In this document: one piece after another, positions 11,784 to 21,700 of the stretch
How positions within the stretch are numbered: position 1 is the stretch's first letter
Layout of the letters: every line of letters begins with the position of its first letter
The notes under the pieces: generated by a model
The model's input: the letters and a program-made list of their open reading frames with translations, nothing else
Databases searched by the model: none
Told to the model about the DNA's origin: nothing
Made by a program: the position numbers and the translations under genes
DNA from: Gordius sp. MW1
Lineage: Eukaryota > Nematomorpha > Gordioida > Gordea > Gordiidae
Assembly: GCA_964036665.1 (NCBI GenBank)
Contig: OZ038526.1
Span: 20,584,001 to 20,648,000 of the forward strand
DNA length: 64,000 bases
Direction: 5' to 3'

Positions 11784-12584
11784 CTAGTTTGTCGAGGGGG
11801 GGGGGGGGTTAAATGCACAAGGTTGCACGCATTTGATCGCCTTGTCTTTAAAGCGGTAATGGTACCAACAAAGTATATTTGGTTGAATATGCGCGCTAGG
11901 GTGGCGAACGGTAGAGGGATTGCGGCGTCTCGAGTTGGAACGATCACGTGGCCTATTGATTGAGATTTTTAAATTTTGTACCTCCTGTGTGAGTTTTGCA
12001 ATTATCTCCCTAAGCCGAGTCGATTCATCTTCCGTGACTACATTTACAATTGGACATGTGGAGTTGTGGTAGGTCTCTACAATTTTGTCCGCAGTTTCGG
12101 CCAATTTGGAGAGGGACTGCTCGTCAGAAACAATTGCCAAAATGCCGGTCATGTTTTTTGGAAGTTTTTCTAACCAAAGTTCTTTAAGAACTCGTTCATC
12201 CATGGAATTCGTTCCCAGAAGATTTTTCATGAAACGCAGAAGCTGGAATGGGGTACGATCTCCTAATTCGACAGTTGTGAGAAGAGCACGAAGTCTAGCA
12301 GAATCGGATTGGCTAGTGCGGTCTATGATGGCTGCTTTCATGGTTGTATAGGGTAAAATGGCGGGCATATTTTGTAGGATGTCTTGAATTTCAATGGTTA
12401 TTTCCAGTGGCAAGGTTTCTATTAAGTACCAAACTTTGGTAGCTTCGCTTTTTATCTTTCTTACCAAGAAAAGAGCCTCTATTTGGATGAACCATGAGCG
12501 GGGGTTTATATTGTTAAACTGTGGCAGTTTAAAATATGTGGCATTTTCGCTTTTAACCTCCATATCAGATGGTTGCGTGGACAT
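11784..12584 (-). CDS. gag: Gag polyprotein of Gypsy copy 1
   Basis: 266 codons with the ATG five bases beyond the primer site. It is the structural capsid-like protein of an LTR retrotransposon, thought to package the RNA into cytoplasmic particles. The C-terminal region has [18 protein letters not shown], a Cys-His-Cys-Cys arrangement typical of CsRn1-clade Gag, rather than a CCHC zinc knuckle. It matches the Gag of copy 2 with a handful of substitutions. The 3' end has a long G-run on the plus strand (11799-11809) coding prolines, expanded relative to copy 2. The frame ends in TAG; pol lies in another frame downstream. Confidence 0.9.
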   Translation of the reverse strand: MSTQPSDMEVKSENATYFKLPQFNNINPRSWFIQIEALFLVRKIKSEATKVWYLIETLPLEITIEIQDILQNMPAILPYTTMKAAIIDRTSQSDSARLRALLTTVELGDRTPFQLLRFMKNLLGTNSMDERVLKELWLEKLPKNMTGILAIVSDEQSLSKLAETADKIVETYHNSTCPIVNVVTEDESTRLREIIAKLTQEVQNLKISINRPRDRSNSRRRNPSTVRHPSAHIQPNILCWYHYRFKDKAIKCVQPCAFNPPPPSTN

Positions 12585-12588
12585 TTTT

Positions 12589-12597
12589 GGGTCACCA
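12589..12597 (-). promoter_or_regulatory. Primer-binding site, tRNA-Trp type
   Basis: GGGTCACCA on the plus strand is TGGTGACCC on the element strand, two bases inside the 5' LTR. It matches the 3' end expected for tRNA-Trp, the primer described for the CsRn1 clade. Confidence 0.75.
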
Positions 12598-12599
12598 AA

Positions 12600-12930
12600 T
12601 GAAGTGGTTATTTCATTAATTAGAAGAGATACTTTAGTAATCGAGTTTATTGGTAGTGTAAAGTACGAAAAAATGAATAATGATCCTGTTAGTTTTAAAG
12701 GTTGTGCTGTAGCTGCACGAGCCCATTATCATTTGAATAATCAGGCGATGGTTGAATACAAGCGAGGGGCTATTAAAGTAAAAATAACGTGATGGTTAAG
12801 TACAAGCGAGGGGCTATTAAAATAAAAATAACGTGTTAGAATTCGCCTAGACGGGGTCAAGGGAAAGTAGCGTGCGAAAGAAGGTTTTTGATTCCAATTA
12901 GCGCGTTTAATTTAATTCGTAGCCTCTACA
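12600..12930 (-). repeat. 5' LTR of Gypsy copy 1
   Basis: 331 bp, TG...CA bounded. It has one fewer 44-bp repeat than the 3' LTR. Both LTRs of this copy carry about 36 bp near the outer end that are missing from the LTRs of copy 2, marking a sub-lineage. Confidence 0.9.
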
Positions 12931-13860
12931 TGACCATTGGCCAAAATGTGAATCGAAATTATTTTTTTCGTATTTTTACTATTATGATTGTTCCTGTTAA
13001 AACCATTGATAATATGACTTTCTGGCCGTCCGTTGGCTGCTGACCAATGAAAAAAATGACCATTGGCCAAAATGTGAATCAATATTATTTTTTCCGTTTT
13101 TTTTGACTATTATGATTGTTCTTGTTACCACCGTTGATAATAAGACTTTCTGGCCGTCCGTTGGCTGCTGACCAATGAAAAAAATGACCATTGGCTAAAA
13201 TGTGAGTCGAAATGATTTTTTCCGTTTTTTTGACTATTATGATTGTTCTTGTTACCACCGTTGATAATATGACTTTTTGGCCGTACACTGGCTGCTGACC
13301 AATAAATAAAATGACCATTGGCCAAAGTGTGAATCGAAATTATTTTTTTCGTTTTTTTTATTATTATGATTGTTACTGTTACTACCATTGATAATGTGAC
13401 TTTTTGGCCGTCCGCTAGCTGCTGACCAATGGAAAAAAATGACCATTGGCCAAAATGTGAATCTAAATTTTTTCGTTTTTTTTACTATCATGATGGCTCC
13501 TGTTACTACCATTGCTAATATAAATTTTTGGCCATCCACTGGCTGTTGCCCAATGAAAAAAATGACCATTAGCCAAAATGTGAAGCAAATTTTTTTTCTC
13601 GTTTTTTTTGACTCTTATGTATTTATATCCATTTTTATCGTGTCCTGGCTGCTGACCAATGGAAAAAATGACCATTGGTTAAAATGTGGATCGAAATTTT
13701 TTTTTGTTTTTTTGACTCTTATGTCTATATAGACCGTCCGCTGGCTGCTGACCAATGAAAAAAATGACCATTGGCCAAAGTGTGATTCGAAATTTTTTTT
13801 CTCTCGTTTTTTTGACTCTTATGTCTATTTAGACCGTCCGCTGGCTGCTGACCAATGGAA
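12931..13860. repeat. 128/107-bp satellite, right half of the interrupted array
   Basis: About eight units, continuing in phase with 7741-8231 across the Gypsy insertion. Some units contain shortened versions ending in AGACCGTCCGCTGGCTGC. The array ends at CTGACCAATGGAACAATTT near 13862. Confidence 0.88.
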
Positions 13861-13884
13861 CAATTTAGCACTTGCAAATTTTCA

Positions 13885-14040
13885 GGATATACTTACGATA
13901 CCTGTGACATTTTTAGATGCGCGGTAGTAACAGGCAATTGCGGAGCTATTGCATGTCGCTGCTCATTGTGACATTTTGTGATGCGCGGTCGTAACAGGCA
14001 ATAGCGGAGCTATTGCATGTCGCTGGTAGTTTCGTCGTAA
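13885..14040. repeat. 64-bp direct repeat with 8-bp perfect hairpins
   Basis: Two tandem units (hairpins start at 13934 and 13998) share GTGACATTTT, GATGCGCGGT and CATGTCGCTG. The second holds the perfect hairpin GCAATAGC-GGA-GCTATTGC; the first is one mismatch away. GCGCGGTCGTA recurs at 14540 beside another repeat of this family. No protein is encoded. Confidence 0.75.
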
Positions 14041-14139
14041 GCTTTTTTTTCCATTAATAAAATTAGTTTTTTAATTTTATTAATTGTTTTTTATAATATA
14101 ATATTCACTAATTTATATTTTAATTGCTGTGTTTATAAG

Positions 14140-14610
14140 GTTACTGTATTAACTACTATGCAATTTTATTAATTGCTATGCAATTTATATTATATGCTTA
14201 TTCATTTTGCTCTGTATATGGGTGCTACGCACGTGACAAGACACAACATGTGCCTATCATACATTAACTTTTTTTATTATCCTTATTAATTTTATTATTC
14301 TCCAATTCTCTATTAAGTATATTGTTTATTAAGTTTTTAATAATCTCATATAATTGCTGTTAATCATTTATTCTATATTAGACTTACAATGGTTTGAGTA
14401 TTGTTGAGATTTTTTAGAGATAAACGAATATATCTTTAATTTCACTATACTCTTTACTCTTTCATATGTAATAAGTAATAAAATAGCAATTAATAATTTG
14501 AGGCAATTTATGGCCCCCGGGAAAAGAGGACTTGTCATGCGCGGTCGTAGTTGCTTGTTTCGTCGCAAGTCCATTATAGCAAAAATTTTGTTATTCATTT
14601 CAATAGCTTA
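14140..14610. repeat. Hairpin-core repeat fragments
   Basis: AATTGCTATGCAATTTAT occurs near 14169, and GCAATTTATGGCCCCCGGG near 14504 followed by GCGCGGTCGTAG. The spacing differs from the 1.4 kb and 33.6 kb blocks, and the remainder is AT-rich. No gene supported. Confidence 0.5.
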
Positions 14611-14739
14611 AACACTGGCATTTACTGTTTTTTTAATAGCTTTTTTAAAATTTTTATTTAAATTAGTACAGGGTTACACTGGGTAATAGGTAAAACTTTA
14701 TAGCTATAGATTGAGTAAAGTCGGGGGTCAACTTTAGCT

Positions 14740-15075
14740 TTTGCCAATAATATTGGCTATGCAATTTATGGCCCCCAGGAAAAAGGGGCTAGGTTATGCA
14801 ATTATGACGATTCCAACATAAATTGCATAGCAAATATGCTTTGTTTATACGAAGTATAAAAGAGTAATCGATGTGTATGAGGATTTGAAGCAAAGGTTTA
14901 CGGAGCAGGGACTGTCCTGAGCTAAACGGGGGTCTGGGGGCGGAGCCCCCAGGAGATGAGGGTTTGGGGGCGAAGCCCCCAACGGCGGTCTGGGGGCGGA
15001 GCCCCCACCGGGGAACTGGGGGCGAAGCCCCCAGCTGCAGTTACGCTCGAAGGGCGTATATTTCATACATATTGA
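14740..15075. repeat. Hairpin repeat with GGGGGCGAAGCCCCC array
   Basis: The order is GCTATGCAATTTATGGCCCC, CATAAATTGCATAGCAAA, the perfect hairpin TTTATAC-GAA-GTATAAA (14844-14860), and then an array at 14932-15034. That array is four units of about 28 bp, each GGGGGC-GAA/GGA-GCCCCC. It ends CGCTCGAAGGGCGTATA. The proline-rich frame read antisense here is a by-product of the repeat. Confidence 0.75.
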
Positions 15076-15678
15076 TTTACACTAAATACCTTAAATGTAA
15101 ATCTTGCAAATTAAAATACACAATAATTTACTAAAATTTAACGATCAATAAAAAGTCGAGATATCGCCGAAAAAATCTCGTAACGTCTTCTCGACATCAA
15201 AATTCTCGTCTCGATTTCGTGTGAGTTTTTCAAATTCTCGTCCCCTCTCGGATTTCCGAGACGAGACCGAGAATTTTCTCGGTTTTTCCGCATCACTATT
15301 CCAGTGTGTGGTATTATTTGGTGCACTATCAACTCGCCGAAAACCATATTGCCGAATTCATCCTTAGATATTAACGACCATTTCCTCATTATCATAAAGA
15401 AGACCCTAAATATATTGCCTACTATATTAATTATAAATTTAATTTAAAAAAAACTTAAATTTATTTTAATCGAAATTTTGCAGGGGGACATTTTCGAATT
15501 GGGAGACATTTTTAATCCCTGGTAAAATTCAATTTGGCGAGATGGTTTTCGGCAAGTTGACGGGCCACCAAATTATTTAACTATGGGTGAAAATTAATAT
15601 TGCAAGGCTTTGCCATTCATTCACTTAACACATCCCCGATCCAGTTAAGAATATGATAAACATGATGATGATGAGTTC
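15076..15678. other. Intergenic downstream of the fibrinogen-related gene
   Basis: A CTCG/TCTCG-rich stretch (15155-15290) resembles a decayed MITE related to 630-680. Otherwise AT-rich with no gene. Confidence 0.45.
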
Positions 15679-15684
15679 TTTATT
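15679..15684 (-). terminator. Poly(A) signal of the fibrinogen-related gene
   Basis: TTTATT on the plus strand is AATAAA on the gene strand, about 28 bases beyond the stop codon at 15712-15714. Confidence 0.55.
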
Positions 15685-15711
15685 TTACGCGAATTTTCTA
15701 TAATTAACGAG

Positions 15712-18700
15712 TTAAATATCACGTGATCCATCTTGGACCGCTCTTATCTTCATGGTCACATGACTGAGAGCCATCCAATCACGGAGGTCGGTGTTGAACC
15801 ACGTGACTCCAGATCCGTATCGTCCATTCAGATTGCAGCGTTGGCAATGGGCGTACCACCAACCAACCCCATAAATTCGCGCGCAATCCGCGCTCGACGA
15901 ATCGCGTTCGTTCCCGCGATCGGGCGTCGCAAAGTACGAATCGGCGTGATTGGCGCGCAAACAATCGGTCGCGTTTCCCGCCACGTATGGGCCAAGACGT
16001 AAACGATACCTAGCGTGTTGTAGCAATAAATTTGTTTTTTTGCCAAGTTATTTTTATTTAGAATGCTAAATTTATATTTCAATTAAAAAAATTAATTTTC
16101 CTTTAGAATAAATAAATAATATATGTCTTCATATATTTCGTCTTTTTTAACTTTCTGAGTTATAATTTATTTGATTATGAAAGTATCTTGTTTCGCTTTA
16201 ATGTTTTTAAGTATAAATTCGATGATAAATCAAGAAAAGAATTTATTCTAACCACGTATTATACCTAATCTGTTTTATGATATTTCCAAGTTTTTCCAAC
16301 TAAATTGCTAAGTTTTAAATTTTATAATTTCCAAAATTGTTTTTTGATATATGAATAAAGAAAGATATAAAAAAAAGAAAGATAAAAAATGAAAAAAAGT
16401 TTCTCTTCTTAATTTATTTTCAATCATTTTTATTTTTAATTTCAATAAAAATTTAAAATTTTTTTCGAGCTAATTAAAAATTTGTCGATTTGCTTTACCA
16501 TTCGTCTTGGTTATCTATAGAAAAATTTGCGTAGGTCGCGCTGTAGACACGTCCCGAATCAACTGTCTTCATTTCAATTTTTAGATCATATGATTTTGGA
16601 GATCTCTGATTGGTGGTCTTTGTTAAGAGATGAATGTGTTCATTGCCCAACCAGAATTCTCCTTTTTTTCCAGAAAAAATTCAAATGAATTTGTAGATAG
16701 TTTGTTTAATTATAAATTTACAAAAGAATATAATAAATAGTGATCTTAAATTGAAGAAAAATAAAAAAAAATATGTTAAATATATTTTTATTTTAAGAAC
16801 CCGAAAATAATTTTTATATGAATTTTTATTGGATTTAAAATTAATTATGTAATACAGTATTCAATACCTATTTAAATTTAAGATTCTTACTCAATTATTA
16901 TTAGTTATGCCAATAAAAATGTTTAATATAATAATTACTTTTTAAAAAGTTTTAAAATTTAAAAAATATTTAAATTTAATAAAATTATATTACAATATTT
17001 TCGATTTCTAATTTTTACAACAATTTACCATTTAAATCGCCAAATCCATTTTTGTATTCTTGCCAACTTTTCGAAAAATTAACACTACCATCTATTCTTC
17101 TTTGTGTAACTGTCCAACCTCCACCATCTTTTTCCATATCACAGTAGACCTGTAAACGAATTTGACAAATTTAATTTAAATAATTTTTATTCTTTATTTT
17201 CAATATTTTCTTATAATCAGGACAATTTAATGAATGAAATAACAAACATATTTTCTTATAAATAAAGTTTAAAATTATTTTTAAACAACTGATTTATCAA
17301 CCAAAGACAAGGTTTAACAAAGCTGTTTTTTTAAGGAAAACCTAATGTTTATTAAAAAAATCATGTGATAGCTTTAATTTAAACAATAACAACATGTATT
17401 AATTTTGGAAAAAATTACTTTTTTTAAATAATTACCCTAGTTTATCATTTTTTTGAAAAATAAATTATAATTATTTAATGAGAAATAATTAACAAACTTA
17501 AATATTTATGTTATAATATGATATTTTTCTTATATAAATTAAATTTAAAAAAAAAATTGGCGCCAAAATATATTGTAAACCTTTATAACATTGTCATGAC
17601 CTTCAGGCTTTATAAGGTACATTCCGCTTTTATATTTTTCTATTCCAAAATTCCAATCCATACTACAATCTATATTTATCGATTTAAATTAATGTGCTTT
17701 ATATTTAATTTACAAATACGACTAAAATTATTTAATTAATATAAATAATTGTTTTTAATATTTTGATTTTGTTCTTGTAAAAATTATAAATTTTAATTTA
17801 CCATGTGGAAATATAGAAGCTATTTTTGAATAGGAATTCATCAGCTGTTCCGTATCTTTCTCAGTTTTCAAATGAGTTTGCTTTACATAGGCTACTTGAT
17901 GTTTAAGTTCATTCATATTTCTCTATAAAATTTAAAAAAGAACAAATTATAATTTAACTAAATAAATAAAACATTTATTTATTTATTTATTTATTTCATA
18001 AAAAATAAAAAAACTTACTTCTATTAATCTAACATCTCTAAACCTAGGGAAGCTTTCCATATTCCCTTCTAGTTCAAGCAACCTAACACAAGAAACGATT
18101 TGTATATTTCATTTGTAATATTTGAAACATAAAGGTTCCAAAATTACTTTCGTTAATTTAAACATGATTATTTATTATATAAGTATATATTTTATAAATT
18201 ATTTTTTATAAAAATATTTATTTTAATCATTTCATACTTTAATAAATAAGTTAAAATGTAGATGGTGGTATAAAAGTAATTTCATCTTTTAGTAAACTAT
18301 TTTAAATTATATTTATTGACGCGCGTTTCCATGTGTCCACTAATCAATGAAGTAATTAAGGATTCAACACTTATAATCATTTTTTAAATAAGAATTTAAT
18401 TATGGGGAAGAACATATATTTGTTGCTCAGTTTTTTAATAGATACTGCTCAGTTTTATCTCAATTGTGTTGTTTTTAAAAGTTTATATAAATTACCAAAT
18501 AAGTGAAAAATATCGATAGACCTTTTTAAAAAGTTTAGCATAAATAGCTAATTGTAAATATTAATTTATTAATTCACTTGTCATTATAAAATATAAATTC
18601 GACTATTTTACTTTTCTCCTATCAGATTTAGTTTGTTGGAATGGTTATTTAAAAGCAAACGATTATTCGCGAGGCCCAATTGAATCTCTAAACGCTGATT

Positions 18701-21700
18701 GGTGTTTTGACAAGTTTGGTGGGATAGATTGAGAAGTTTTATTTCGTTCAATTCCATATTCGATTTGTAAATTAGAAATTCTTCTTCAACCTTTTCAACC
18801 CTCGAAACAATCTATAAAATGCATAACAAACGCTATTTAAAATTTAAGAGATACTCCCGGTCCCGTGCCTTTAAATTCAAAAGAATTTATAATTGCTTAA
18901 AAAAATTCCTTAAATATTTAAAATTTAGTAACCAAAATTGTAAAATCAAAAAAAAATTGTTTTAGCTTTATCAAGAATTACTGAGCAAAATAACAATTTT
19001 TTATGGAATCATAGCTAAAAAGGACATTTTTTAGTTGACATTACTTTAGATTGTAAAAGGGATGATTTGTGTTGTGTTTCAATCAACATATCTAAGGCAA
19101 CTTGTCTTTGACGTCCGGAAAAATCCAAGTGCGTTATTTTACTGCTTTGTGTGCGAACATTATCGAAATGCTCATTTTTAACGGTCTCTAGCTCTGAGCT
19201 CAAATTTCCCAACCTTTCATTCAGATCATCCACCTTTTTAAAAGTTTATGAAATGATAATATAATATTGCCAAGTTTTTTATGAGGTTTGCCCAGTTCAT
19301 GAAAGTTTCTTTATATTTTTAAAGTTAGGCTTTTAATCAAAAATTAAAAAAATATAATAAATATAAAACTATCCTGTAGAGGCTCTTTCGCACTCTACTT
19401 TCCCTTGACCCCCTCTAGGCGAATTCTATCACGTGATTTTTATTTTAATAGCCCCTCGCTTGTACTTAACCATCACGTGATTTTTATTTTAATAGCCCCT
19501 CGCTTGTACTTAACCATCAGGTGATTTTTATTTTAATAGACCCTCGCTTGTACTTAACCATCACGTTATTTTTTAATAATACCTCGGCTTGTATTCAATC
19601 ATCGCCGGATTATTCAAATTATAATGGGCTCGCGCAGCTACATAAGCACAACTTTTAAAAACTAACATTTATTATTCGTTTTTTCGCTTAATAATGAAAT
19701 AAAACACTTCATTTGGTGACCCAAAAATGTCCACGCAACCATCTGATATGGAGGTTAAAAGCGAAAATGCCACATATTTTAAACTGCCACAGTTTAACAA
19801 TATAAACCCCCGCTCATGGTTCATCCAAATAGAGGCTCTTTTCTTGGTAAGAAAGATAAAAAGCGAAGCTACCAAAGTTGGGTACTTAATAGAAGCCTTG
19901 CCACTGGAAATAACCATCGAAATTCAAGATATCCTACAAAATATGCCCGACATTTTACCCTATACAACCATGAAAGCAGCCATCATAGACCGCACTAGCC
20001 AATCCGATTCTGCTAGACTTCGTACTCTTCTCACAACTGTCGAATTAGGAGATCGCACCCCATCCCAGCTTCTGCGTTTCATGAAAAATCTTCTGGGAAC
20101 GAATTCCATGGATGAACGAGTTCTTAAAGAACTTTGGTTAGAAAAACTTCCAAAAAACATGACCGGCATTTTGGCAATTGTTTCTGACGAGCAGTCCCTC
20201 TCCAAATTGGCCGAAACTGCGGACAAAATTGTAGAGACCTACCACAACTCCACATGTCCAATTGTAAATGTAGTCACGGAAGATGAATCGACTCGGCTTA
20301 GGGAGATGATTGCAAAACTCACACAGGAGGTACAAAATTTAAAAATCTCAATCAATAGGCCACGTGATCGTTCCAACTCGAGACGCCGCAATCCCTCTAC
20401 CGTTCGCCACCCTAGCGCGCATATTCAACCAAATATACTTTGTTGGTACCATTACCGCTTTAAAGACAAGGCGCTCAAATGCGTGCAACCTTGCGCATTT
20501 AACCCCTCCTCGACAAACTAGTAGACCACCCAGGGATGGCGACGCCTGGACTTGGTCTAAAACTTAGTCGCCTATTTTACATATTCGACAAATCCACGGG
20601 TCAGCGATTTCTTATTGACACAGGCGCAGAAATTTCCGTTATTCCGCCTTCTCGAGACCATTCCTTGACCCCTTCATATGTGCAACTTCAGGCCGCCAAT
20701 TCTACCCCTATCAAAACATATGGCCAAAAGCTTTTCACTTTGGACCTCGGCCTACGCAAAGAATTTAGATGGATTTTTACAATAGCAGACGTTAAACAGC
20801 CAATCATCGGAGCCGATTTTCTTAATCACTACCATCTAGTAGTTGATATAAAAAAGAAGCAGCTTTTCGACACTCAAACGACATTAACATCTGCAGGCAA
20901 GGCTACATTCGCTACGTCAATCAACATACAAGTTGGGATAATTGGCACCTCCCCCATCAAATCACTACTTCAGAAGTATGCCTCCATAGTGTCCCCTTCT
21001 GATTATAAGACTCAAGTAACTCATAGCACTCAACACCATATCCACACCAACGGCCCCCCGGTTCGCTCAAAACCAAGGAGACTCTTCCCGGACAAGCTTA
21101 AGATTGCCCGAGACGAATTTACTCACATGCTCGAACTTGGTATAATCCGTCCCTCTAACAGTGACTGGTCCTCACCCCTGCACATGGTACCCAAGAAGGC
21201 CGCGGGAGATTGGAGACCTTGTGGCGACTATCGCATGCTCAACAGTCGTACAATTCCCGACTGTTATCCCCTTCCCCACCTCCATGATTTTGCGCTGACC
21301 CTTTGCAATAAAACGGTATTCTCAAAGATCGACTTAGTCAGGGCATACCACCAAATTCCAATGGCCCCCGAGGATATTTCTAAAACCGCCATCACAACCC
21401 CGTTCGGTCTTTTTGAATTTCTTCGCATGCCATTTGGCCTTCGCAACGCTGCCCAGACGTTTCAACGCTTTATGGACCAAGTTTTTAGAGAACTTGATTT
21501 TGTTTTTGTTTACCTTGACGACGTACTCATCGCGAGTTCTTCCATTGATGAACACCACAATCATATTAGACTGGTTTTTGAAAGACTCAAGTCTTTCGGT
21601 ATTAAAATCAGTCAGGATAAATGCGTATGGTGTCAAAACGAAATTAATTTTTTGGGACACAAAATCACCCCTCAAGGTTTGTCACCCCTTCAGGACAAGG

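Larger units (their letters stand above)
8232..12930 (-). mobile_element. Ty3/Gypsy LTR retrotransposon, CsRn1-like, copy 1 (defective)
   Basis: A full-length element on the minus strand, flanked by the 4-bp duplication TGAC (8228-8231 and 12931-12934), which belongs to the satellite unit it interrupted. The two LTRs differ in length (377 and 331 bp). The primer site is complementary to TGGTGACCC, consistent with tRNA-Trp. The gag frame is open; pol is broken by at least two indels. It is nearly identical in sequence to the intact copy at 19375-24025. No envelope-like frame is present. Confidence 0.95.

Noticed and set aside
14845..15066. Proline-rich 73-codon ORF
   Set aside because: Generated by the GGGGGCGAAGCCCCC hairpin array read antisense; no gene structure around it.
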